Assembly (NCBI GenBank): GCA_019448385.1
Contig: JAGTXO010000005.1
Span: 1,116,001 to 1,180,000, forward strand
Length of the DNA stretch: 64,000 nucleotides
Reading direction: 5' to 3'
Source of the DNA: Diacronema lutheri
Lineage: Eukaryota > Haptophyta > Pavlovophyceae > Pavlovales > Pavlovaceae
How positions within the stretch are numbered: position 1 is the first letter of the stretch; each line of letters begins with the position of its first letter. The translations under genes and the position numbers were made by a program. The notes beneath the pieces were generated by a model. That model worked only from the letters and a program-made list of their open reading frames with translations, searched no databases and had not been told where the DNA came from. This document shows positions 1 through 9,751 of the stretch, in pieces.

Positions 1-1005
1 GCGGCGCACCTGCGGGCCGGCGGCGAAGCGAGCGCCACTCTGCTGCTCGCCCCCAGAGTCCCAGTCTTCGCCACCCTCTTCACCCACCTGGCAGCGAAGC
101 ACACAGGCGCGAGGGAGGCGAGCAAGGAAGGGCACCAATGCGCGCGGTGCGGCGCATCGAGGCCGCGCGTGAGGAAGGAGAGGCGGTTGACGGGCAAGTG
201 TGCACAGCACGAACGACGCAACGCGGGCTGCGCGCCCCGCTTGCCCCCGCCTTGCGCGCGCGCGCGCCCTCGTCGCTCGCGCCGACCTGAGGTAGCATCC
301 GTGTCAATGGCCGGCGCGGGCGAACGTCTTTAGATGAACAGTCTCGAGCCGGAGGTTACGGCAGAGTCGGAGTCACTGGACGTTGCGGCAGGCCTGCCGC
401 TGCGAGTAGTGAGAGCCGCGCTGCGAGGGAGGCTGGCGAACACGTGCTCGCCTGAGGCTGCAGTGTGAGAGGCCGCGACCCCGACGGCTTGCGCCGCGGG
501 ACCGTCCACGACGCGTGTCCGGTGTGCTGCCCTTGACCGAGCTGGGTCGCTGGCAATCGAAACGTCGGGCGTCGCCGCCTCATTGGCTGGCTCGAGAAAG
601 GGGAAAGCACTCGAATAGTCCGTCCGGGTTTAAGCGTGATTGCTCTCATTTTGGCTTGACGACCGCGGCCGCCGGCCGCAGGACGGCGAGCGCGCTCTGC
701 ATGCTTCGACGTGCCGCGCTCACGATGGGACGTGCATAGCGCTGGCCCAGGAACGCGCATCGCGGGCGTGGCTCGTCGAAGTGTGCACAGCGTGCTCGCC
801 GCGCGCGCGCCAGCACACCGCACAGCGGACGCGAGGAGGAGCATGAGGTCGAGCGGCGCTCGGGCCCTTCTCTCGCACGCGCTGCTCATCGACTGCATGC
901 CGCCGTTCGAGTCGAAGTTGGTGCCGCCACGCAACCCGGCAATAGCGTTCATCATCGCCAACACCGACGTCAAGCTCCAACTGCGCAGCCGTGACCAGAT
1001 CTGAC
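1..1005. other. No confident gene at left edge
   Basis: Open frames exist on both strands, but none shows a recognisable domain and their composition (Arg/Ala/Ser-rich) is typical of shadow frames in GC-rich DNA. One minus-strand frame starting at 973 begins with a plausible short peptide (MTSVLAMMNAIAGLRGGTNF) and might be an exon of a gene leaving the window on the left. A TTTAGATGAA stretch near 330 is the only locally AT-richer patch. Confidence 0.4.
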
Positions 1006-2879
1006 TCAGGCCTCGCGATTGATGCGCGCGCCGCCGTAATACTCGAGCAGCTGGGCCCTCGCTGCGTGCGCGACTGCGTCGCCTGCGATCGCGAGCAGGC
1101 GCTCCTTCTCGCGCGTCGCCGCGTCGGCCACCGCACGCGCGCTCTGGGCGTCAGCCCGTGCCATGTCGCGCCGTGCGAGTGCGTCGTGCTCCTGCTCGCT
1201 TGCGCGCTTGCATGCGTCTGCGGCGCCATCGCGCTCACGCCGCGCGATTGCCAGCTTCGCCTCCATCTGCTCCTTCTCGCGGCGATTGGCGTCAAGGCGC
1301 TCCTCGAGGGCGATGCACGCCCGCACGGCCGCAGCGTGCTGCTTCGCCGCAAGCTTGGCGGCGGTCGAGAGCGCTTCGAACGTCGCAGCAGCCGATGCGC
1401 GCTCGGCCTCCCGCGCGGCGTGCGCCGCCTTCGCCGTAGCCTCCTGCTCGTGCGCGGCAGCCTTGGCCACTGCCTGCACCTTGTCGGCGGCGGGTCTGTC
1501 AAGCGGCTGCTGGAACGGGACCAAGCGCGGGGCGCTCGTGCCGGCGGGAACCGTTGGCGCTGGGCTCGCGGCCTCGGCAACTGCCCACGCGAGGGACAGG
1601 TCCAACGCGCACTCGCTCGCGCCAGGCGCGTCCTCGCGCATCCGCTTGTGGCGGCGCGCTGCGTCGCCCCTAAGCGCGTCGGCGTCGTGGAGCGGCGTGA
1701 AGACGGGCGAGCACGGGTCGTGCGGCTGCTGCATGTGCTCGCCCGCGTGGCCGGCGTGCTCGGCGGCGCACGCGACGCTGCTGCCGCCGCGCAGAGATGC
1801 CGCGCAATCCGCGCTCGGCACGCCCACGTCCGGCGCACTGCCGCCATGCGCGCGGACGCGCGGAGCAGTGATGGGCAGGAGGGCTGGGTGCGGTGCGCAT
1901 GCGGGCTCGTCTGCGGCGACGAGGCGGAGGCTGAGCGGCGTTGACGGGCCGGCATCGACAGATGGCGAGGGCGAGCACGTCACGGCGGAAGGCGAAGGGA
2001 ATCGCGCATGTGCTCCGCGCGCAGTGCCGCTTCTCGCCCCCATGGCTGGCGCGTGCACGCGGCGGTGGCCGTCACGCAGGCAAACCGCGCGCATGGCCAC
2101 GCCCTTGCCCCTGCCCCTCTTCTGCTGGACGTCGAGCGCGGCCTCGAGGCCGTCTGAAGCGAGCTTTGCAGGCACCGTGCCGAAGAGAAACACATCGCGC
2201 TCGCCGCTCGCGCCGCGGAATGCGATGCTGGCCTTGCCCTTGCTGCGGCCAAGCGCGAGCTCAAACACGTCGCGCGAGAGCTGCGAGACGGCCGTCACGT
2301 CGTGCACGGCGACCTCGGCAGCGCTCGTCACGACATGCTCGGCGCCCCTGCTGAATCGCCCCGCGCCGTCCATGCCGTCCGAATCCTCCATCGCGTACAG
2401 CAGGTTGCCAGCGCCGATCTGCGCGAGCACATGCCGAGCCGCGTACTCGTTGCTCTGCTGCGCAAGCTCGCCGCGCAGCCGGAGCTTGAGGGCGCAGTGC
2501 GGCCCGCGTACCATCTGAGTTTAGGGCGGCCGCACGGCAGGGGCGGCGGCGCAGCGCAGGCGGCGCGCGCGTGAGTGCAGGCACATGCGTGCGCCCGTCC
2601 CTGCCGTTCCCTCAAGGCGAGCCCAAGTTGGCGTGCGACCAGGCGCACGGCATCGCGCATGGGCTCCAGCACCATCATCCGGTTTGTCCACGACGCATCG
2701 CCGAGCGGCGCGTGCAGGCGCTTGGCGTGCGCGATTGCAAACGAGCCTGCGACTCTCGCGCTCGCGTCGCCCTCGGGCTCGGGCTCGTTGCTCGCATGAC
2801 CCTCCTGCACATATCGCGGCGGGCGCGTGCGGAGGGCAGCCGCGTCGGCGGAGGCGCGTGCGGTCAGTTGCAGTCGCAT
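1006..2879 (-). CDS. Uncharacterised coiled-coil protein, at least two exons
   Basis: Function is not recognised. The main exon is 1006-2514 on the minus strand. A good acceptor (AAACTCAG) immediately precedes its first codon, so an upstream exon is likely. The frame opening at 2879 has natural coding composition around 2670-2800 and probably supplies it, but the donor between 2515 and about 2650 is not resolved. The main exon has a hydrophobic/acidic globular start (about residues 1-130, with a LRLRGELAQQSNEY stretch). A Pro/Ala/Ser-rich middle follows. The last about 170 residues are Ala/Glu/Arg/Lys-rich with heptad-like spacing, predicting a long coiled coil. The protein ends EYYGGARINREA. 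Confidence 0.5.
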
Positions 2880-3508
2880 GTTCGCGCAAGCCGCATTGGG
2901 AAGCTCGCGCTGCGCCGCGCGCGTGCACGCACGCGCGCGTGTGTTGCGCTAGCGACGCCCCGGCGCCGCACACCATTGACAGCCTGCCGGCGCTCTTGGC
3001 ACAGTCTCAGGAAGTTTTTGCGCGCGAATGCGAAAAATGTCAACCGCTGGGATGTTGACACGACGAGTCTCAACAACCGGACCCCCGCGCATGGCATGAG
3101 CTCGTCGACGGGGGGAAGCTGACCCCCCTTGTACGTCGCCTGAACTCGTGCGGCCATGTCCTCCGCTCCCGACGGGCCGGGCTGCTGAACGCCTCCGAAA
3201 ACGCCTGACGGCGGCGGTGCGGTGCAGCGAAATTGGATCGCGCGGTCGTCGGATGCGCCGGGCAGCGCGTGATTGGCCGTCGGATCGCACGACGAGCTGC
3301 GGGCGACGATTCGACACCGCAGTCTCTCGTCACCTCGAGCTTGCCATGCGCTCGGGTTTGCGTCCCCCGACTGCTCTTGGCCTCCACGCGTGCGAGCAGC
3401 TGGGTTGCACGTTGTGCGCGGCACACCAGCCTCCACGCGCCATTTGCCAACGTCATACTTACGCGCAGCGTATGCCAGCGCGGCAACAATCGGCCGCGAA
3501 GCGAGCAT
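2864..3508 (-). CDS. Possible short spliced gene, unrecognised
   Basis: A 15-codon first exon (3508-3463) starts MLASRPIVAALAYAA and is followed by a perfect donor CGC|GTAAGT on the minus strand. An acceptor (CGCCGTCAG) ends at 3205 and joins in phase to a frame reading VFGGVQQPGPSGAEDMAARV and then YKGGQLPPVDELMPC. The hydrophobic amino end would suit a mitochondrial inner-membrane or secreted protein. Similarity to the small Tim/Pam proteins was considered but is too weak to claim. The last about 60 residues look non-coding, so another intron or an earlier end is likely. Its 3' end overlaps the start of the next minus-strand gene as drawn. Confidence 0.3.
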   Translation of the reverse strand: MLASRPIVAALAYAARKYDVGKWRVEAGVPRTTCNPAARTRGGQEQSGDANPSAWQARGDERLRCRIVARSSSCDPTANHALPGASDDRAIQFRCTAPPPSGVFGGVQQPGPSGAEDMAARVQATYKGGQLPPVDELMPCAGVRLLRLVVSTSQRLTFFAFARKNFLRLCQERRQAVNGVRRRGVASATHARVRARARRSASFPMRLARTCDCN

Positions 3509-3538
3509 CACACCGCGCCGGACAGGCAAAGACAGCCG

Positions 3539-3745
3539 CTACTTCAGCACCTTGTAGCCCGCATCCTCGATCGACTTGACGACCGCGTCACGCTCGACGC
3601 CCTCGCCGGCGACGCGCACCTTAGCCGCCTTGTGGTCGGCCTTGACATCCGTGACGCCAGGGACCGCGCCGACGACCTTCTGCACGCTGCTCTCGCACCC
3701 GCCGCACATCATGCCCTCGACCTCGAGTTCGAGCTCGGCCGACAT
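3539..3745 (-). CDS. Small heavy-metal-associated (HMA) domain copper chaperone
   Basis: A 68-residue protein that is entirely one HMA domain (ferredoxin-like beta-alpha-beta-beta-alpha-beta). The metal site is the MMCGGC motif near residues 12-17, matching the MxCxxC signature of ATX1/CopZ copper chaperones. The following helix (ESSVQKVVGAVPGV) and the last strand (EDAGYKVLK) fit the family, whose usual length is 65-73 residues. It should bind Cu(I) and pass it to a P-type ATPase or another HMA domain. No targeting peptide is visible, so a cytosolic location is inferred. The start codon lies only 33 bp from that of the divergent ferredoxin-NADP+ reductase gene, so the two probably share a promoter. 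Confidence 0.9.
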   Translation of the reverse strand: MSAELELEVEGMMCGGCESSVQKVVGAVPGVTDVKADHKAAKVRVAGEGVERDAVVKSIEDAGYKVLK

Positions 3746-3778
3746 GCTGTGAAAGCGGCAACCCGAACCGCGGATTCA
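3746..3778. promoter_or_regulatory. 33-bp divergent promoter/5'UTR between copper chaperone and FNR
   Basis: Only 33 bp separate the start codons of the minus-strand HMA gene and plus-strand FNR gene. No TATA box is visible. Core promoter elements must lie within the 5' exons, or the two transcripts must overlap. Confidence 0.4.
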
Positions 3779-5354
3779 ATGAACGCGCTCCTGCTCGCGT
3801 TATGCGGCTTCAACGCCCACGGCGCGCTTCGCGCGCCGGTGCGGCCCTCGGCCGTGAGCATGGGCCCGATTCGCGCGATCAAGCGCCTCATCGGCATCCA
3901 GAAGCAAAACTTCCTTGAGGCGAACGTGCGCGAGCGCCGCGCGCGCACTCGCCAATCGCTCGCGCCCAGAGCGCGCTCACACGCGCGCGCGCGATGTGCT
4001 GCGCTCCGCTCGGCTGCAGCCCTATTGGGACCAGTCCAACATCCCGCTGAACACGTTCAAGGTGTGCGCGCCGCGCAGGCGTCGAGGCATCGGCTCTCAT
4101 GCGCGCGCGCAAGCGCGCGCCCGTCGCACCACCTTTGCCCACGCGTACGCGTGCCTCGCCGCGTCGTCTCCGCCGTGCGCCCTTTCGCCGCGAAGAACAA
4201 GGCGCCGTTTACGGGCAAGGTGCTGAGCGTAAAGCGCATCGTCGGTCCGGTACGCGCGCGCCGCAACGGTCGCGCCACGCCGAGCAGCGCACCGGGCGCG
4301 CGCTCATTTCTTCCGGCCGCGCGGTGCGGCGTCGCGCCGCCTTGTAGGCGGCAACGGGCGAGACGTGCGACATTGTGATCAAGCACGGCGGCAAGATGCC
4401 CTTCTGGGAAGGCCAGAGCTACGGCGTCATCCCGCCCGGCATTAACCCGAAAAATGGCGTGCGCCGCACGCCTGCGCTGCCGACCGGGCGCTGCGCCCGA
4501 GTGCACGCTCGGACGCGCGCGCGGGCGGGAGCACGCGCGCGTGCTTCGGCGCCGCCACGCGGTGCTCGCTCTCCACGCGCGCGCTCCAGCCGACATGCGC
4601 CGCTCGTGCTCTCCCGCGCCGCCCGGCCCCGCGCGGCCGCCGCCGCCGCGCAGGCAAGCCCAACTCGGTGCGCCTCTACTCGATCGCGTCGTCGCGCTAC
4701 GGCGACGACATGACGGGCAAAACTGCGACGCTCTGCGTGCGCCGCGCCACCTACGTCGACCCTGAGACGGGCAAGGAGGACCCGGCGAAGAAGGGTGTCT
4801 GCTCCAACTTTCTGTGCGACTCCACGCCCGGCCGCGAGATCTCGATGACGGGCCCGTCGGGCAAGGTGATGCTGATGCCGGAGAAGGACCCGAAGACGGA
4901 CTTGATCATGGTCGCGACGGGCACGGGCATCGCGCCGTACCGCGGCTTCATCCGCCGCCTCTTCGTCGAGAAGACGCCCGCTGCCGCTGCGTACGAGGGC
5001 CAGGCGTGGCTCTTCCTCGGCGTGGCCAACTCGGACTCGCTGCTCTACGACGACGAGTGGCAGGCGGCGAAGAGGAGCTTTCCGAGCAACTTCCGCCTCG
5101 ACTATGCGCTCTCGCGCGAGCAGAACAACAAGTCGGGCGGCAAGATGTACATCCAGGACAAGGTCGAGGAGTACGCCGATGAGATCTTCGCGAAGCTCGA
5201 GAACGGCGCGCACATGTACTTTTGCGGACTCAAGGGGATGATGCCCGGCATCACCGAGATGCTCGAGCGCGTCGCGCAGAGCAAGGGGATCAGCTGGGAG
5301 GAGAAGCTCGAGGAGCTGAAGAAGAACGGACAGTGGCACGTCGAGGTGTATTAG
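3779..5354 (+). CDS. petH: Plastid ferredoxin-NADP+ reductase (FNR), five exons
   Basis: Transfers electrons from photosystem I-reduced ferredoxin to NADP+ at the thylakoid surface. Exons read from the sequence: 3779-3925, 4020-4061, 4196-4249, 4348-4456 and 4654-5354, giving about 350 residues. The leader starts [20 protein letters not shown]: a hydrophobic signal followed by a basic, hydroxylated stretch, as for complex plastids. Family motifs visible are [28 protein letters not shown] (FAD-binding RxYS), [10 protein letters not shown] (NADP+ pyrophosphate loop), CGLKGMMPG, and the C-terminal WHVEVY with the terminal Tyr that stacks on flavin. Introns 1-3 are GT-AG. Intron 4 best preserves the conserved NGKP with an AATG|GC donor and CAG acceptor; a GT donor two bases on with an AAG acceptor would instead drop the Lys. 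Confidence 0.93.
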
Positions 5355-5390
5355 GCGCACAGCTCGCGTAGGCGCTGCGGCTTTGCCTCG

Positions 5391-5408
5391 CCCCCCCCCC
5401 CCCCCCCC
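5391..5408 (+). repeat. Poly(C) tract, 18 bp
   Basis: Eighteen consecutive C in the 3' flank of the FNR gene, just after its stop codon. Confidence 0.95.
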
Positions 5409-5502
5409 TCCAGCCTCCTTTCCTCCTTTGGCCAGCCTTGGGCCTTGGCCTTTGGTGGGGGCTGACACGAGCGTCGCACCCGCCTTGTAATCAGACTGGC
5501 CT

Positions 5503-5587
<85 letters not shown>
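5503..5587 (+). repeat. Poly(G) tract, about 85 bp with a single interruption
   Basis: An almost unbroken run of G (one A at 5541) between FNR and the P450-lipoxygenase gene. It could fold into G-quadruplexes or, on RNA, act as a transcription or 3'-end signal. The exact length is unreliable because such runs are hard to sequence. Confidence 0.9.
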
Positions 5588-5590
<3 letters not shown>

Positions 5591-5761
5591 CGCGTCAACA
5601 GCGCGGACCGCCTCTTGCGCCGACACAACACACTATGGCCACAGTCGCAAGAGGCGCAAGAGTGTCTCGTTCCAGGAAACTCCAGGAAAGTTCATGCCAA
5701 ACGAGCGCGTTTCGCAAGGCCAAGGGAAGGGGGCAGTGGTCAACGGCGCAAACCCGCGTGC

Positions 5762-6708
5762 ATGGGAGCCGGGTGCTCGACATCGCGCCCGCGCAGCGCG
5801 GAGCTGGAGGGCGAGGGAGGCTTGGTGACGATGCTCGTGCATAGCGGGCGCGGCTTGCTCGCCGCCGACAGCGACGGCGCCTCGGACCCGTTCGTAAGCT
5901 GCCGCGTCGGCAGGCTCGGCAGCGCGTTCGACGGCAAGCCCGCGCGCTCCGAGCACCGTTCGGCGGCGGTGCGCGACAGCCTCGAGCCCGAGTGGAAGCT
6001 TGCCTTCCGGCACGTGCTCTCTGCGGGCGAATCTCCCGCGCAGCTCGAGCTCCACGTCAAGGTCGTCGACGCCGATCTCTTCTCATCCGACGACGCGCTC
6101 GGCGAGGTGCGCGTGCCGCTCTCGAAGCTGCTCGAGCACCGGAACGAGCTCAAGGCGTACAAGCTGAGCGATGGCAAATCGGCGCGGGGCGAGGTCTTCC
6201 TGATGGCGGGCGAGGGCGTCGACAAGGCCGTTTTCGACGACGTTCTGGCCACCGCGGGCGTCGCGTACGCGCGCGGTTGGGCGGATGGCGGCAGGTGGGC
6301 GGTGCTGGCCGAGAGCGGCATGCTGCGCCTTGGCGAGCTCTTCGTCTCGCCCGGCGTGATGGCGGGCTATTATGCGAATCTGGGCATCATGGCGCTCGCA
6401 TGGACGCGCCCCGCCGAGCGCGACGCCCCCGCTCGGCAGTTCCGTGCGTGGTCGACGCCGTTTGGCTCGGACGACAATTCGTTCGAATGGAATGGGCCGA
6501 TCCCGGGCCGGTCGGTCACGCTCTCGGGCCACGCGCAGGTCACGACGCGGCTCGCCGAGCTGGGCGCGCTCTTCGGCACCAATGACGCCAACGGCGCCGT
6601 CAAGCGCGAGCACACGATCGGTGCGTGCACGGCGCGTGCGGGGATGGCGCGAGCCGCACGGCTCGGCGCGCGCGGGGATGGCGCGCCGACCGAGCCCCCC
6701 TCTCTCTC

Positions 6709-6747
<39 letters not shown>

Positions 6748-9613
6748 CCCCCCCCCCCCCTTCCCTTTTCCCGCCCCCCGCTCGCTTTGCCCCTGGCCAT
6801 CCACTGCAGGCTGGGTGCCGCTCAACGCCTTCTTCTGGCGCGAGCAGGCGACGAAGCGCATTGGCCTCGGCTACGGGCAGGAGGCGCACGCGCGTGTCAG
6901 GACGCACTTCGTCTCGCTCTTTGGGCCGGGCGGCAAATGGACGCTTGAGTCGCTCGGCGCGAGCGCGGCGGCCTTCTTCCACGGGCGGCGCTCGCTCGAG
7001 ATTGGCGGCGACATCTTCGTCTGGACGACGAGTGTCTTCCACGAGATCGCCCTTGGCCTCACGCTGAGCACGGCCGAGGCGGAGGCGTTCACGAGTATGC
7101 AGCATGCCATCCTCCTTCTCAGCATGGCGCCTGACTCGGCAGTGCCCGCGCTACGCGCGGCGCAGCCGACGCTGCTCGACGACACGTACCGGCAAAAGCA
7201 GGCGTGGCTCGCGCGCGCCGCGCCCTTGCTTCAGAAGCGGCTACTCGCCGCGGCCGCCATGTCCGGTGCCGAGCTGCGCGAGCTGGCGGAGGTCGTCTTC
7301 GACGCGCTCGTGTTTGCGGGCGGCTTTGCGGTGCCAAGCATGATCGGCATGCAGCTGGGCGTGCCGTACACCAAGTGGGGCGTCGAGCACCTGCCCGCCG
7401 AGCTCGAGCTCGACAACGCCTCGCAGCACGCGGCCTACTGCTGGGAGATCATGCGTCGCTTCCCGCCCGTCGCCATCTTCGCGCCGTACTCGGAGCGCAA
7501 GGCCGGCGGCGTCACGACGGTGCTCAATGTGGGGATGGCGCAGCGCGACCCGCGCGTGTGGGGCGCCGACGCGGACGAGTTCAAGCTGCGCTCGCTCTCC
7601 GAGTACCATGCAAAGTCGGTCGGCTTCGCCGAGCCGGCGGTCGCGCCGCACCTGCGCTCGCCAAACTCGCGCTCGTGCCCCGCGCGTGACCTGGCGCTTG
7701 GCATGATGACGTCATTCCTGCGCGCGTGGGTGCGCAGTGCGGACGCGCACGGGCGCGGCGTGCTCCGCGCCTGGCGGCCGTATGTGCGCGCCGATGCGGC
7801 CGACGGCGAGGCGCGCAAGCCGGCGCGGCCAGAAGACCTCCAGCTCGGCGAGCGCAACGCTCCGCCGATGACGCTCCGCCTCGAGTTGGGCGAGGAGCCC
7901 GTCGGCCGCACGGGCGACGAGCTGATCGCCTCGCTCGGTCCGTTCGAGCGTTCGATGCTCCACCTGCGCGCGCGCGTCGACAACAAGTTCGACCGCCACA
8001 CGGACCCGTTTACCAAGGCGTGGTCGGCGGCGGTGCTAGTGCTCAACAAGCGCGACGCAAGCTCGAGCCTCGTGAGCGGCACGGACATGCTGCCCAAGAG
8101 CGACTACGCCGAGGCGGGCGAGATGATCGACGTGCCCTTTGGTGGCGTGCGCCTGTGCACCGTCGACGAGGATAAGCCGGGCGAGACGGAGCGCGTCATT
8201 CGCCGGTTCGCCACGGAGCTCGCCAACAAGACGCTGCCGTACAGCGAGCCCAAGACCGCCGACGGCCTCGTCTACTTTGACAGCACGCTTGAGGCGATTG
8301 CGGCCGTGCAGGCGACGTACGGCGCAATTCTGCCCGCGCAGTTTGTCGTGTGGGAGGGCTTGGAGACCGATCAAGGCGTCGCCGACCTGTGCACGCACGG
8401 CCTCGGCGCGTGGTGCCTGCGCAAGCTCGGCGCTGCGGCTGGCAACGGGCGCGCGCCGCCCGACGAGGGCCGCGCGATCCCAAAAGGCGCCGCGCTCGAG
8501 GTCGACCTGGCCTTCCTCGCGCAGTTCGAGGTGCGCCCTCCGTGGGCGCCGTACGGCCACGCGGCCTTCCTCGCGCCGCCCGGCGCCAACGGCCGGTGCG
8601 ATCTGCTCGGGATCTGGGTTGCTGCTGAGAAGCGGCTCGTGCTGCCGACGGATGGGCAGAGCTGGGAGGTGGCCAAGGCGGGCTTCAAGAGCACGCTCTT
8701 CACCGTCGTCACGCTGCGCGAACACCTGCTCGAGTCGCATTGGCTCGTCTCCAACGGGCTCTCGCGCGCCGCGCGCGAATCGACGAGCCCGGACCACCCG
8801 CTCCGCCGGCTGCTCCGGCCGCACTACTACCGGACGGCGCTCATTAACGCGCTCGCGGCGGACGCGCTGATGCCCGTCGACTCGCTCGGCTACCGGATGT
8901 TTGGCTTCACGCCGAGCGCGTGGCACAGGCTCTTCGAGACCCTCACGGCCGAGTGGCGATGGGTGCCATTCCCGCAGCGCATGGCCAACCAGCGCGTGCG
9001 CGACGTGTTCCCCGACATGCCGCTCCTCGCCGATGGCACGCTCGTGTACGACGCGATCGCCGAGCACGTGCGCACCTTCCTCGCCATCTGGTACGCAAAC
9101 GACAAGGCGCTGCTCGCCGACGCCGAGGCGGTCGCGTTTTGGCGCCACTTCGCCACTCAGACGGCGCACGACGGCTGGCGGCTCGGCGACGCGCCGACGC
9201 TCGCCGCGCTGCGCGAGCTGCTTGCCGGCCTCATCTTCGAGGTGACAGTCGGGCACGAGGTCGTCGGCGCGATTGTCGAGTACCTCATGACGCCGCACGG
9301 CACGGCGGGCAAGCTCGCTCCGGGCAAGACGGTGCCGGACGTGCAGTCGCTCGCGCTTGTTCTCGCGACGATGAGCCTGACGGGCATCAAGCAGCCCGCG
9401 CTGCTTGACGACTGGGAGCACATCGCGCGCGGCGCGCGGTCGTGGAGCAGCGCGCAGGCCGACGCGGCGGTGCAGAGCGAGCGCGCCTTCCAGCACCTGC
9501 TCGAAATGGCCGCCGAGGAGATCGAAGAGCGCAACGGCGCGCGCGAGCGCATGGGCGCGCGCCGCTACGTCGCGTGCAACCCGCGCATCCTCGAGTCGTC
9601 GGTGAGCATTTGA
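5762..9613 (+). CDS. C2 domain - CYP74-like cytochrome P450 - lipoxygenase fusion
   Basis: A 1,220-residue protein in two exons (5762-6620 and 6810-9613). The start MGAGCS is a good N-myristoylation/palmitoylation signal. Residues about 20-140 form a C2 domain (SDGASDPFVSCRVG, EPEWKLAF). Residues about 150-650 carry P450 features of the CYP74 kind: a K-helix ExxR (E499-R502, YCWEIMRRFPP) and a haem-loop NSRSCPARDLALGMM with Cys576. The last about 500 residues are lipoxygenase: iron ligands His925 and His930 in REHLLESHWL, then HPLRRLLRPHYY, His1102 in GHEVVG, and the C-terminal Ile of SSVSI. The usual Asn ligand four residues after the third His is Gly1106. Known pathway: lipoxygenase makes fatty-acid hydroperoxides that CYP74 enzymes dehydrate or cleave. 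One chain could therefore make oxylipins (allene oxide, aldehyde or epoxyalcohol) at a membrane, Ca2+-regulated through C2. The exact products are not predictable. Confidence 0.85.
6710..6760 (+). repeat. Poly(C) tract inside the intron of the P450-lipoxygenase gene
   Basis: About 50 C with one T, within the intron 6621-6809 (donor ATCG|GTGCGTG, acceptor CCACTGCAG). The intron is 189 nt, a multiple of three, and has no stop in frame, so a retained intron would insert a polyproline segment. Confidence 0.85.
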
Positions 9614-9751
9614 GTCGCGCGCCGCGCTCGCGAGGCGCGTGCCCCCGGCGCGCGCGGGACCGGCGGGTAATGAAAGGAGAAGAGGGGGGAGAGGAGTGCG
9701 CGCCGTGCTGAAGAATCTACGCTGAGGAAGGGGGGAGTGTTCCGCATGCCG

